Positions 22,235 to 34,759 of a stretch of DNA of 64,000 nucleotides are shown here, piece by piece. The notes below the pieces were generated by a model. That model saw only the letters and a program-made list of their open reading frames with translations, did not search any database and had not been told where the DNA came from. The DNA comes from Cryptomeria japonica. Its lineage: Eukaryota > Streptophyta > Pinopsida > Cupressales > Cupressaceae. The position numbers and the translations under genes were made by a program. Location: the NCBI RefSeq assembly GCF_030272615.1, contig NC_081412.1:21181932-21245931 (forward strand). The letters are read 5' to 3'. Each line of letters opens with the position of its first letter. The first letter of the stretch is position 1.

Positions 22235-23950
22235 AAAAACACAGACTTAAAACATTCTCCAGCAAACCTCATTTTTTAAAACAATCAGCCATTTCTCTTT
22301 TCTTTTTTTTCAGAATGTCAAGGGTTTCAAAATAATAGAGGAAATTGTTGTTTAACCCTCCCATTAAGCAAATCTTTGGCACAAGGAAGCTCTCTTCTCA
22401 CACAAAGATCCAACCAAAAGCTAATCTTTAACAATTTTCTTCAATAAAACTTACTCATGGACAACAATGGAGAATCTGAAAACCGAAATTTCAAGAAAAC
22501 CATACAAGCCCCTTTTCTCTTTTTTTTTTTTGTTAAAAACAACTTAAACAGATCGATAAAAGAGATTCCTACCTCAACAAGCTTTCCTGGAAGAATTGTT
22601 GATGATGAGCCCCCAAATCTGCTGCTGTAAAACTCCATATTTTTCCAAAATCTCCAATCTCCCTTCCAAAACCATTTTTTTTCCAAAAAGATGACCAAAA
22701 GAAAGAACCCCCAAAAAATATTTCAAAAACTAGGTTAAATGAGATACCCCCCTTTTTTTTACCTAATTTTCAATTTCGAATTTAGGCATTTACTTTTTTT
22801 TTTTTAAATAGAAGTAAATCAGAATGGAAATCATTTCTTTCCACTATTCAAAACATCTTTCGCTTTTCTAATTAAAATTAAAATGCCTCTATTTCTTATT
22901 TAATTCTAATTTTAATTTCTCCATATTACTTTAGCCAGCATTTATATTTTGAACTATTAACAAGGTTAAGATATTTAAATTAATTTAAATTTCAAAAATC
23001 AATCCTTTATACTCTATCAATTTTTTTAAAAAAGAATAATTTCCTTTAAATAATAAATTTTACCCTTTCTCTTCCAAAATGCGAAAATGATTAATTTATT
23101 TCTATTTCCCAATGACTTTAAATCTTTCCTTTCTAAAATGCATAACTCATTGAATTTCGTTATTATTAAAATTAACTATTAAACTAACTTGCTATAACCT
23201 AATAAAGCGACCTTTTTAATAAATGACTAATCTTATGAAGGAGATCTATTTATTCTAATTTTCTCAACTACTAATGCGTAAATGAACACATTAATTCAAG
23301 TTAAATACTTTAAGCTTGCTACAATTATAATTAAAGCGATCTCTTTAAATTAGCGATTAATCATATAAAAGAAACTACCTATTTTAAATTTCTAAATTAC
23401 TAATGCGTACATCTACTCATTAAATAGAATTAAATACTTAGGATAACAAACTCCACTTACCCCGTGCATGGCACACAAATCGAGGAAGTCCACCAAATCA
23501 CATGACACGCAACCCAACAAAAAGAAAGCCCCACGAACCACACACGACGCTCACCTAACCATGGCTAAGGCGAGATGAGAGTTTTATGACCCCCAAATCC
23601 GAATTCTGAGGATGGAGGAGGTTTACTCAAACCTGCGAATCCCGAAGGAGATGAACCTCGCCCTAGGCGGTGTTGTACCTGCAATCTCCTACACCCATGA
23701 ATTCATGCAAGCATACATATACATATACATATTCAATGAGGGCGTTAGCTCGAGATTTATCACAAGAGTTAGGAAACAATTATATTTACACAAGAATCGA
23801 TGCAAGAGCACAACAATAAGTATGCACAATTATTTATATTATCTAAACTACACGTTGCATCACGGTTAACCTACCATTCAAGAACGCCACATAGGAAGTC
23901 AATCAAGGTCAAACGGGTTTTACAAGTCCGACTAGGGTAGGGGCATTACA

Positions 23951-24140
23951 AAGAGCACACTCGTGTTCTTAAAACTCGTGTTTCTTCTCGAGGGGGAATA
24001 CCATGGCTTCCTTGTCATCCTTCCTCAACCTTCAGATAACAGAGGCAGCATGCTACTAGTCCTTATCCTTTTCTATCCACTACGTTTTATTCTTCTTTGA
24101 TATAACAACACTTCATGTTGCTATATCAAAGAGGGGCAAA
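23951..24140 (+). other. Old gypsy element L, end of 3' region with hairpin and polypurine tract
   Basis: It resumes after insertion K. CTTTGATATAACAACA (24095-24110) pairs with TGTTGCTATATCAAAG (24116-24131): 16 positions, one mismatch, five-base loop. The right arm overlaps the tract AAAGAGGGGCAAA (24128-24140), which abuts an LTR start. Confidence 0.6.
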
Positions 24141-24447
24141 TGTAGACACATAAAATTAATTAAATTAATATTTGATTAATTAACCTTTTATCACATGATT
24201 AATTTATTTAATCACATCATCCTACCATTACCTTTAAATTAATTAAATTATATTTAATTAATATCCCCTTTTCATTTCTCCCAAAGATTGATTTATTTCA
24301 ATAAATCAAATTATGCCTTAGGAATATTTCATTTTTTATTCCTAATCAAACTTAGCCAAATTGATTCATAATTAATTAGGCTAATTTTGTGATTCCTACA
24401 AACTATCTTATAATCCCGCCAGCAAGCTAATTAACCCAAGTCCTAAT
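24141..24447 (+). repeat. Element L LTR, 5' fragment
   Basis: It starts TGTAGACACATAAAATT right after the purine tract and is very AT-rich. It is cut at 24447 by a second LTR start of the same type (TGTAGACACC). I infer that element E inserted into the LTR of a relative; an internal LTR rearrangement is the alternative. Confidence 0.5.
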
Positions 24448-25552
24448 TGTAGACACCTAAAAATGTCTCATTAATCATATACTAATTATTCATCCTAATT
24501 AATTAAGTAATTCTTTAATTATTTAATTAAGCTAATTATTCTTCTAAAACTGACTCAATCATCACATTCAACATTTCTAATTATCGAATTTCTATTCTTT
24601 AATTAACTAATCATTTAACCCTCTTCCAAATATTAATTATTTAACTAATTATAATTTATTCCTTAATAAAATAATCTTTATTATTTAATTAATCCTATTT
24701 CTAATGTTTAAATAATTTCATTTAAATTATTTAAATTAATTAAGTTATTCCTCCAATTCCCCAAATGTGGATTTCAATTAATTTCGTCAAATTCCAAATC
24801 ATCAAATTCACATTTCACCAAATCAGAATTTTAATGAATTTCAGTTAATCTCATGTGCATTTCAACATTCAAAAACCCAAATCCAAATGCAAATTGAAAA
24901 TGAAAATCAAATTCAACTTCAAAATCCTACAGTACATGTTGAAAATCATAATTGATTGATCAAATCAGTTAACTAATTAGTTAACTCAATTAACTCCTTA
25001 ATCACCCCTTTTCACTCTAAATCACATTTTTTGACTAATCAATCAATCCACTTATCTCTCCAATCCATTCAGTCATCTCCTCAATTGATCCAGCCAACTG
25101 ACTAATCTATTCAATTAACTATTCAATCTATCTAGTTGACTACTCAATCAAAGAAGTTAACAAGCCAATCAATCTGAGTTAACAAGTCAATCAACTCTAT
25201 TCACTGATCAATCTAAATCAGTTCACTCCTAATCAGGACTTGAGTTCAAAATCCCTCCCCAACTCTCATTAAAATCTATATAAATAACATCAAATTCTCA
25301 AATCAAGCTAGATCACACTCTTCAAAACAATTGCCATCTTTATGCAGGAATCCCAGTGCAATACGTGAGAGCCACGACAACAATTTGGAGAAGAACAATG
25401 GAAGCACAAATGTGGAATAGGGATTTTAAATTAGTTTAACTCTTTCATTTATTTTATTACATTATATTTTTAATCAACTTGATTAGTTAAGGATCTGTGA
25501 TCATCCTTATTCCCTAATTAGCTTAATTTTAATGATTTCAAGCATGAAAACA
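24448..25552 (+). repeat. Element E 5' LTR (1105 bp)
   Basis: It starts TGTAGACACC and ends GAAAACA, one base before the primer site. It is very AT-rich, with many TTAATTAA-like stretches. A TATA box lies near its 3' end. Confidence 0.68.
25277..25284 (+). promoter_or_regulatory. TATA-like box of the element E LTR
   Basis: TATATAAA lies 269 bp before the LTR end, matching the form of the boxes in A and I. Confidence 0.45.
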
Positions 25553-25553
25553 A

Positions 25554-25571
25554 TGGTGAACCTGACGTGAA
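25554..25571 (+). other. Element E primer binding site, tRNA-Trp type
   Basis: TGGTGAACCTGACGTGAA differs from the element A site by one C-to-T change and lies directly after the LTR. Confidence 0.75.
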
Positions 25572-25666
25572 ATTACAGCGACTGGTCTATCTTTTCTAAT
25601 TATTGTGATTTGCAGGGTTGTACAAAACAAAAAAATGGAATGTGCACTTGCCTTCACAGAAATTTG

Positions 25667-26262
25667 CAATTGCACATATTAATGTGCAATTGATATCATT
25701 TTGATTCATCTTTTCTATTAGATTAATTCTCAATTGCTTTAATTAATGTGCAATTGCTTTTATTGTCATTTTGGCTTTAATTATATTTGCAAGATTAACC
25801 CATCAAAATATTTCAATTCTAGAAAATCTGATTTTTATGCATGAAATGTCTCTAACCCCATGGCAAGAAGCATAACCTTCAAAATTTCAGGTTCCAGAAA
25901 GAGGAAAGAACATAGGAGACAAAGAAGAGTACATCAATGGTGGATAAAAGCAGAAAAGAGATTTCAAGATCTCAAAGAAACAGCTTCCCTAGCCCGATAT
26001 TATCACATTGTGCACAAGTACCTAGATAGATTCAACATATTTGACGACATTGAGCTCGTGGAAAACCTGATAATGGATTTCGTCCATGTCAGGATTGATT
26101 GACTTCTCTCTTTTGTCTTTTTCCTCTGTTTTAAATAATTTCCAAAACTGTCAAGTTTAAGTAATGCGCAATTGCTCAGTTAGTAATTCGCAATTGCTTA
26201 GTCAGAAATTTGTATTTGACTAAACTTTAATTCTTTTTTGCTAGTAGATTAGTTTGCAATTG
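25667..26262 (+). repeat. Dispersed CAATTG palindromes, seven copies
   Basis: Copies start at 25667, 25687, 25731, 25751, 26169, 26191 and 26257. Most are in the form GCAATTGC, and three share GCAATTGCT(C/T)AGT. They flank the small basic ORF on both sides. Confidence 0.7.
25860..26102 (+). CDS. Small basic ORF upstream of gag in element E (80 aa)
   Basis: The start reads MARSITFKISGSRKRKEHRR, with an Arg/Lys-rich segment (residues 12-24) resembling a nuclear localisation or RNA-binding patch. An amphipathic region with IVHKYLDRFNIFDDIELVEN follows. It is intact although the rest of E is full of stops, which is mild support only, as it is short. Extra ORFs before gag are known in some plant Tat elements. 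I do not recognise the protein. Confidence 0.35.
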   Translation: MARSITFKISGSRKRKEHRRQRRVHQWWIKAEKRFQDLKETASLARYYHIVHKYLDRFNIFDDIELVENLIMDFVHVRID

Positions 26263-27878
26263 CTCAGTAGTTAATTCACCTTTGTGAGGAAAAGTCAAAA
26301 TGTTTTGTCCTATTTTCTCTATCTTTTTTGTTAATAATCAGCTATGTTTTTGCAAAAAGATAGGTCAAATTTGTAAATGGGAGGAAGAATTAAGCTGGAA
26401 ATCCCACCATGTGCTAACAATCTTTTGATTTTCTTGCAGGGGTAGCTTAGACAATCTTTCTTTTGGTTCTCTTAAAAAGAACAAACAAACAATTTGTTTA
26501 TTTTTTGCCTCACCATTGCTATGATGGATAAAATGAACACCATGTTCTTATGGAGCAACATCTCCATCTAGACTAAAAAATTCTTGCAATGAAGATTTAA
26601 AAAGAACATTGTTTTTTGTGTTTGTAAGGTGATAGGCATATTCTCTCCCCTTAACTGGGTGACCAAAAAGCTAGACCCACATTTTTCATGCTTTCTGTCA
26701 ATTCTGCATTAGGATAAAACCTTTAGAAGGCCTGCCTCTTGAGTAGCCCATAAGGCCAAGTGAGAGGGAACGCCCTAACTGGTAATGGCTAATGCCAAGT
26801 ATTCCAAACCACAATAAAATAAATGTGTTTGTAATGAAAATTGTAAGTAACAGGTGATACATGTTGTCATAACAACATTATGCCTCCCTCGGTGCCTATA
26901 TGGTGCAAGAAAACCTAGAGAGTGTAACCTCTTCAGACTGGGAGACCTCCTTAACAGAGCATGAAATGCTACTGATTATAACCACTTGAATGGAAGCTTG
27001 ATTAATTACCTTAGGATCTAGAGGCCAAACTGAGATAGTGACCAAACACTATGATATCATAATGTAAGGGTGGGGAAGAATTTGTCCCCAAGTACTCACC
27101 ATATATCTCCCAAGATAACGAGCCAATAGAGCAGCAATCTTCTTTGGTTTAATTTCCATACAAAGGCAAAAAAATGAGTGCACCCTAGGTTGTGACAAGG
27201 TTGTTTGAGCTGGCAAAGTATCAAGTTGTGTGCTATGCTATCATTTGTGACCTTTTGACCTTAGGAGAGTCTTCTTGATGTGCTATCAAATGACCAAAAA
27301 TTATCGAAAACAAAATGGGGTCTTGAAAAAGATTCCAACATTCGTGGGAATTTGAAAAAGTTCCTTAAATAGTCCTCTCTTTATGTCATTTAGTTTCTTC
27401 ATGTGTCTGTTGTGTCCTTTGCTACACTTCACCAAGTTAAAAAATATCAAAAACAAAGAGGAATATCAACCAAGTTTTGTCCACAAACATCAACAAGAAT
27501 CCCAAAGAAAACTTCAAGTGTCAACATCAACATCAAAACCAAAATCACACATTGCAACATTCAAAAAATGGAGAAAAATGTACTTTTAGTGATCTTAGGT
27601 CCTAAGAGTTTAGTCCATACATGATCTCTTTAGTGTCCTCATATTACACAAAGTCTGCATAAGTCCACACTTCACGTAGAAATAACTTCAATCTTTGTCA
27701 AAGATTGCATATGTTTAAACATTGCATCTAAGTTCATCTTCGGATTCACCTTGGTCTTGCATATCACAATAGAGTGCATTAGACTCCACATTTACTATCT
27801 TAGTTTCAAATTCAACACTTGCATAGGTCTACATTTTGGTTTATCACTCAATAGAAGTCATAAGAGCATATCCTTTGC

Positions 27879-28160
27879 ATGGGTCTAAATGGAGATGTTG
27901 ATTTTCCATTCAAACAACCCAATCTTGAACTAGACAACAAACAATTAGAGATAATTTATGGTTTGGATAATCTTGCTTGGGAAGTAAGAATTGATCTTCC
28001 CCAATATGAAGAAGTCAAAGCTGTCATAGATAACAAAATTCGTAAATCTGTCCGCCTTGATACAAAATTAGAAAAATAAATCAAGGAACAAAGAGAACAA
28101 GAAGAATTTTGACAATTTGTCGAAAAACTTATGGCAAATATTCCTCGTCAGCAAACCTAC
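27879..28160 (+). pseudogene. Broken short ORF just before gag, element E
   Basis: MGLNGDVDFPFKQPNLELDN opens a 66-codon frame. After its stop the same frame continues with charged, helix-like residues (KEQREQEEF, then QFVEKLMANIP) interrupted by stops. It may be an upstream ORF or a detached N-terminal part of Gag. No family is recognised. Confidence 0.35.
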
Positions 28161-28332
28161 TAGAGTATCGTCATTCATAAAGTTGCATACATCGCATAGT
28201 CAGTCATTTGCATAGTCTTACATCCATCTTAATCTACCATTTTCATTTTAGAGAGAGTCATAGTGAGTCATAGAGAGTCAAGATCACTTTAGAGATACAT
28301 TGATGCCATTGACAAGATCCTAAAAAGCTAAG

Positions 28333-30300
28333 ATGGATCCAAACAATGACCCCTTGGTCAGTCCCACTTGGAATATGGATTTATCTATGAACCAACAATC
28401 ACAAGGTAGAAGACCTTTAATGTTACCAACAAACAGCAATAGGATGCCTTCCATAGATGAAATTCAACATAACCTAACACAAGAGGAATTGGAGGCAGCC
28501 CAACAAGATCTAGCGCTTCTTAAGGTTTTGAATGCACTCATCCATAATGATAGAGAACAATATCTCACACTTTTAGTTCAAAACGGGGCCAAGTTGCCTC
28601 CAGGTGTGGACATGACCGCAATCTTGCCACCAAGGGTAACATTGACCCGAATTGTGACTCAAGCACCTAGTGTGGCCCAAACTCAAGATGCAACAACTTT
28701 AGCCCAATCAATAGTGGCATCTTCAAGCACTAGTCTCACATCGCAAACCACACCAATTGTTACAATGTCAAGCATGTTGAATACTTCAACCCAATTTGTG
28801 ACAACCATGGCTCAAAACACTACTCTTGCAAGTACATCTCAACCTATAGCATCAGTTACCATTGGATCCACATACAGTGGTCAAAATATGAACCAAGGAT
28901 CAACAGGAATGAATAGCTCAAGTCAGCCAAGTGTCAGCACACAATTTGCATATTTCACACCACCTATTGGAATCCAAAGCATGCCATTATATGGTCAGTC
29001 AACATTTCAACAAGCTCCAAAGTACTCAAACACTATTCCATTTGTGGTAAATACTTATAGGATCAGTACACCCTTGACCCAAACAGAGATCTTAGCTCGA
29101 CAAGTGGAAAATCTCAAAAAGTAGATGACCAGCATGCAAACAGTTAATGACAAGAAGAGCTATACTATGGAGGATCTACATCCCTATCCTTTTTAAAGGA
29201 CTTTGTACATGCCACCTTTTCCACCACATTTTGAGACTCCAAGATTCGACAAGTATAGAGGGAAAGGTGATCCTAGGGATCATGTCAAAGAAATCTTCAC
29301 AGCATGTATAGAAGTGGCCCAAGAAGACGCATACTTAACGTGTTATTCCCCAAAAGTCTTGGAGGGACAACATTAGAATGGTTTTCACATCTACCACAAA
29401 GGATTAATTCATGGGGTGAGCTAGTTGAGCTATTCATCACAAATTTTTCATTCAACATAGACAATCTAGCTACCTTAATGGATCTATGTGCAACTAGACA
29501 AAATGAAGGTGAAGCATTTGCTACATTCTTACAAAGATGGAGAGCTCTATACCAGAGATGTCTCAGTCACATTCCTGAAGTTGAGAAAGTAGACATTTTT
29601 AATGAGAACCTTGTTCCTCAAGTCAAATATCCATTGCAAATTAAATATATAAGAACTTTCAAAGGAATCATAAGAAAAGGCATAAAGTGTGAGAAGGGCT
29701 TGTTAGAACAAGGAATACTAAAACATCACAAGGATAATGGGCCAACCATGAATACAAGCAATCAAAATCCAAAGTTTTGGTCTAAGAACAAGAATTTTAT
29801 AAATTATGGGCTTCTGGATGTCAGTGTTGTTAATAGAGCTCAACCCGCAATATCATTACAAGGACAAAACCATTTTCCTACAACAAATGTGAATTAGTCA
29901 CAAGCAAATAATGCAACTTTAGCCAATACCAATACAGTGCAATCTAATCTAGTTAGACCTCAAAGAAATGTGGCACCAAGAAGAAATTTCACACCTTTGG
30001 GGGAACCTATTGATGTTTCTTTAAAGAATTTGATACACACAAATATGATCACCTTTCCATAAGCAAGACCATATGAACCAAGCCCATTCAAACCGTCTTG
30101 GTGGAATGATAATGATTTATGTGACTATCATCATTCCAAAGGACACAAAACATCTAGCTATTACAAGCTCAAGAATCTCATCCAGGGCCTCATAGATCAA
30201 GGCGATGTAACAGTAGATACATATAAAGGATCAACAAACCAGGCACATATCATATACAAAGATCCTTTTGTGAAGCATAAATCAAGTACAAGCCTCTACA
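28333..30300 (+). pseudogene. Element E gag (Retrotrans_gag type), decayed
   Basis: The first 263 codons start MDPNNDPLVSPTWNMDLSMN and run through a Thr/Ser/Gln-rich region. A TAG then interrupts. The capsid domain follows: YRGKGDPRDHVKEIF, a frameshift near 29335, then GGTTLEWFSHLPQRINSW, the core signature of gypsy Gag, to about 29700. Past a stop near 29895 the frame keeps LCDYHHSKGHKTSSYYKLKN, a worn zinc-knuckle-like motif typical of Tat Gag that has lost its last Cys to Tyr. Confidence 0.8.
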
Positions 30301-32650
30301 TCAAAAGGACGGGACAATATGGCCAGCTACACCAAGGTTGCATACAATTATACAATCAATAAAATTAGTGAAGGGGATGCAATGGTAGCAACCATCTCCA
30401 TCAACCCTAGAAACAAATATTGTGTAGTGGTAACCCGCAAATCCAAATTCACATTGCAAGGAGTACCTCCATAGGCACCTCATCAAACAAGCAACTTTAA
30501 TGTTGTGCATCAGCTAAAGAAGACTCTCACTCAAATCTCACTCTTTGAGTTACTCAGAATTTCACCTTCATAGAGAAATTATGGACAAAGCATTGAAAGA
30601 TTCAATAGTATCCAAAGACATAGATAAAAGTGCATTATAATCAAAGGTGGGTACTATGACCATTTCATCTAGGTTGGCCTTCACAGAGAGAGACATCCCC
30701 ATAGATAGGATTAGGCACAATGATCCTTTACATCTATAAGCCTATGTTTATAACAAGAGAATAAGAAGAGTGCTCATAGATGGAGGGGTAGGATGGAATA
30801 TATGTACCCTTAAGTTGATCAATGAATTGGGTTGCTCTCATTTTCACATAGACCAAACTAAGAAGATCAACATCAAGGCCTATGATGATGAGGAACGTCC
30901 TTTTGAAGGATTGGTCACATTACTAGTACAAATTGGACCATTTAATATAGATATAAAATTCCAAGTGTTGGACACAGAATTAGGATACAACATGCTATTA
31001 GGACACCTATGGATACATGCCATGCAAGCAGTGCCTTCTACTTTTCATCAATGCATCAAATTCCTAGTAAATGGAGTAGAAATAACTGTGCATGGGGATC
31101 CTAACCCCTTTCAACATTGCAATATATTAAGAGCAAGCACAGATAATCAAGCTCCAATTAATCAAGAAGCACCGCTTACTACAAAAATGGACTCATTAAT
31201 AATAATAGAAGCACAGAAAGATACACCTGCAACACCTTCCTTACATATTAAAGATGTCGGGTGTGGGGAATATTCCATCTCTAGTACATCAAATGTCAGG
31301 AAATTATCTCTTTCTCCTAGATCTTTTAGGAAGCCTCAGACTACTTTAAAACAAAATAAAGGAAAGGAGATAGTTAGATACTTAGATTCATGCTCCTTCA
31401 TTAGATAGGGAGACTTGCAGGAAGAATCCTTAGAGGAAGATGTCAATCACTGGTTATATAAAGAAGAAGATGACATGACAATAGCCCGCTTACCCTTAGA
31501 TCATTATGGAAATGGTTTCAAAATGCTACTGAAACATGGGTATGATAGAACCACATGCTTAGGACTATAGAAACAAGGAAGAATAGAACTTGTTTTACCT
31601 CAGGAAAAACCGAAGAATCAAGGGTTAGGGTATAAACATGTCACAAAGATAATAGAGGCAAGACAACGAACACTTGACATACTGAATAAGCCAAGACTAG
31701 CATCAGAGTATATACCTCAAAATCAGTCATCAATGTAGGTATTCTCTCCTTCATCTCATAGAAGTGAGAAAGAAGAAACATACCCTAGTACATAATCAGA
31801 TGGTGAAGATCTCAGACGTATTTTACAAGAAACTAATGTGACATCACCTAACAATATGGTACTTGAAATATTTCCACAAGAAAATGTGGTAACAAAAACT
31901 GGATTACCACCTGCAAATGAGCCTAATACTTGGATTTTGTCAATAATTTTACCAAGGGAAACAAACCTAGCTCTACCAAATGATTCAGATGAAGAAAGAC
32001 TAGAACGTCTTAGACTAGGCTTGAGAAGGGTCTCCACCACACAAAGGAGATCCAAGAGTCAAGAACAAATTCTATTACAAGAATAAGATGAGATAAGTGA
32101 TACAACATCAGACAGTGGAACATATATAGAAAGTTTGATAGATTCTCATGACTATGAATTTCTATCTATTCAAAACAGTAGCCCATGAACAATAGACATG
32201 ACATATGACAACCAACCACTCATTGATGATGACACTATCTAAGAAGATGTTCAGAACAACTAGGTTTGCATGATATCAAATACTTCTCCAGCAAACGAAA
32301 GAAAATATTTACCCCTTATACATTCATGTCTAATTGATTGGGGGCAAGATGACTCACCAAATTTGGACCAGTTTGAGAATGATGAACCTATTACATAATT
32401 CCTTGGAGTGAAAGAAGGGTTTACCTATGGTGATCATAAGGCAGGATTTGCAATAGACTTGGATAGAACAACATACTTTGGAGAGGCTAGCTTATCCTCA
32501 AATCCAGATGACTCAGAAGAGACAAAAAAATGACTAGAGGAAGATTGGATGATCTTCCCATTGATAGAGAACAATCAGCACTCATTATGGAGGAAACAGA
32601 AGAAGTCAACATTGGAGATGTTGAAAATATACATAAAATTCATCTAGCAA
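30301..32650 (+). pseudogene. Element E protease region with G-patch-like segment, decayed
   Basis: The pre-protease linker is visible around 30420-30650 (TLTQISLFELLRISP). The retropepsin spans about 30656-31100: the active site is VLIDGGVGWNIC (DGG instead of DTG/DSG) and the distal signature is LLGHLWIHAMQAVPSTFH. After a TAG at 31406 the same frame gives FKMLLKHGYDRTTCLGL then a stop and KQGRIEL, a G-patch-like segment as in element A, near 31517-31640. The frame continues to about 32600 with several stops. The protease would have cleaved the polyprotein. Confidence 0.75.
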
Positions 32651-32689
32651 AATCTTAAAATCTTATAGAGAAAGAGAACTTCATCCAGT

Positions 32690-34260
32690 TCCTTAAGAAA
32701 ATACCCATCAACTTTGGATGGTCTTATGCAAATATGCCAGGATTGGACCCCGAGTTAGTATTACATCACTTACCTCTATTACCAGGAGTAAATCCATACA
32801 AGCAGAAGTTAAGAAAAGTGCATCCTCATATAGCCTTGCTAGTCAAGATCGAATTGTAGAAACTATTAGATGTGGGTTTCATCAAACCTATCGATTATGC
32901 AGAGTGGATTTCCAGTTTAGTCCTAGTGAAAAAACATTCTGGGGGCATCCGAAGTTGTACAGATTTCAAGGATCTTAACAAGGTTTGTCCCAAATATTAT
33001 TTCTCACTCTCGAATATTGACATGATTGTAGATATTACGGCAGGGAATGAAATGTTATCACTTATGGATGATTTTTCTGGTTACAATCAGATTAGAATAG
33101 CACTAGAAGACCAAGCTAAGATAGCATTTACCTATCCTTGGAGTACCTACTACTGGAATGTGATGCCTTTTGGTCTCAAAAATGCAGGGGCAACATATCA
33201 AAGGGTTAAGACCACATTGTTTCATGACATGATATATGATATCATGGAAGACTATGTCGATGATATCCTAGCAAAATCTCAAACCAAATTAAATCATTTA
33301 ATGGTCATGGAAAAAATATTCAACAGATTGAAATGATACAAGGTAAGATTAAATCCAAAGAAGTGTGTGTTTGGTGTAACAGATGGAAAGTTGTTGGGCT
33401 TCATAGTATCAAACAAAGGAATAGAGGTAGATCCTGCAAAGGTGAAAGCCATCTTAGAAATGCCAACACCGACAACACTCAAACAACTTAGAAGTATACA
33501 AGGTTAGCTTCAATCCATCGGGCATTTCATAGCACAATTAGCCGATAAGTGTCACCCATTTCAACACCTTTTAAAGAAAGGCGTGACATTCAAATGGTCA
33601 AAACAATACCTAGATGCATTTCAAGCTTTGAAAGACTATCTATTCACCACACCAATTTTGGTATCACCAGTTCATGGAAGACCCTTACTATTGTATATAT
33701 CAGCAACCAACTCAGCTTCGGGTTCCCTTTTAGCACAGCACAATGATCAAGGGAAGGAACAAGAAGTCTACTACATTAGTAGAACTATTGTAGGCAATGA
33801 ATTGAACTACACTACTATTGAGCATGCATTCCTTTCAGTGGTCTTTGCTTCCCAAAAGTTAAGACACTACATGATTAGTCACAAGATCCAACTCATTACA
33901 AAATTTGATCCACTCAAGTACCTTTTAAGCAGATCTGCACTAACCAGAAGGTTAGCCAAATGGGTAATGATATTTAGTGAATTCAACATTGAATATGTTG
34001 ATAGAAAGGCCATCAAAGGGCAAATTATAGCAGACCATTTGGCAAAAGTACCAATGCTAGACCACCATCCCATGTTGATAGACTGTCCAGATGAGTTTTT
34101 CTTTACAGTCACAACATCCAACGACTGGAAATTATTTTTTGATGGATCACATACGAACCATGGAGCAGGAGTGAGAATTATTTTTATCACGCCTCAAGGT
34201 AAATCTATTCCCAAGTCATTCAGAATAAGCTTCTCATACACAAATAATAGCCGAGTATGA
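32690..34260 (+). pseudogene. Element E reverse transcriptase and RNase H, decayed
   Basis: RT begins near FGWSYANMPGLDPELVLHHL and shows GFIKPIDYAEWISSLVLVKK, LMDDFSGYNQI (about 33061) and the catalytic YVDD box at 33253-33264. The connection domain and first RNase H follow (FKWSKQYLDAFQALKDYL, LLLYISATNSASGSLLAQ). In-frame stops occur near 32855, 33334 and 33505, and a frameshift ends the frame at 34258. It would have copied RNA into DNA and removed the RNA strand. Confidence 0.88.
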
Positions 34261-34545
34261 AGCCTTGGTCATAGGACCTCATACAGCAGTGCAATGAAAA
34301 ATAAAAGACCTACAAGTATATGGTGACTCTCAGCTCATTATAAATCAGGTAAATGGTGATTATGAAAATAAATATGACAAGCTGACACCTTACAAAAAGT
34401 CGGTAGAAGAACTAAAGCCATATTTCATCAACATCACATTTGAGCAAATCCCTAGAGTACAGAACCGAGTTGTTGATGTAATGGCGATGTGGGATCTCTT
34501 CTTGACATGCCAAACAATGGAACTCAGTTTGAGTTCATAGTGGAA
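34120..34545 (+). pseudogene. Element E second RNase H domain (Tat-type), decayed
   Basis: After the first RNase H comes WKLFFDGSHTNHGAG, then across a frameshift near 34250 YEALVIGP, VYGDSQLIINQVNG and QNRVVDVMA. These give the D-E-D-D order of an RNase H fold. A second RNase H of this kind is a published hallmark of the plant Tat lineage. The last motif is weakened (VVDVMA for the usual ADALA). Confidence 0.72.
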
Positions 34546-34759
34546 TAGTTGATGGTACCTTCATATAAAATATCAACTTCAAAATATGTTTGTGTATTAG
34601 TGGGACCTAAATCTCCTTGGTATTAAGAGATATATGCATATTTACATGATCAATATATGCCACCTGACCTTTCATCCAGTTAAAGAAATACTTTTATAAG
34701 GTAGGCATCTATATACACACTCATTGTAGATACACTATACAAAAGAATATTGGATACAA

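Larger units (their letters stand above)
19452..23950 (+). mobile_element. Insertion K: probable 4.5-kb solo LTR
   Basis: It begins TGTAATGCCCC and ends GGGGCATTACA, a perfect 11-bp terminal inverted repeat with TG...CA ends. Flanks are AGGAG and AAGAG, a five-base target duplication with one mismatch. The interior is AT-rich and has no coding frame, purine tract or primer site, as expected for a single LTR left by recombination. It carries a palindromic minisatellite and a short tandem repeat. A TIR-type DNA element is possible but fits a 5-bp duplication and TG/CA ends less well. Confidence 0.6.
25572..28332 (+). other. Element E leader region
   Basis: 2.8 kb between the primer site and gag, much longer than in A or I. 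It contains seven CAATTG palindromes (25667-26262), one small basic ORF (25860-26102) and a broken ORF (27879 on). Otherwise I see no gene. Confidence 0.6.
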
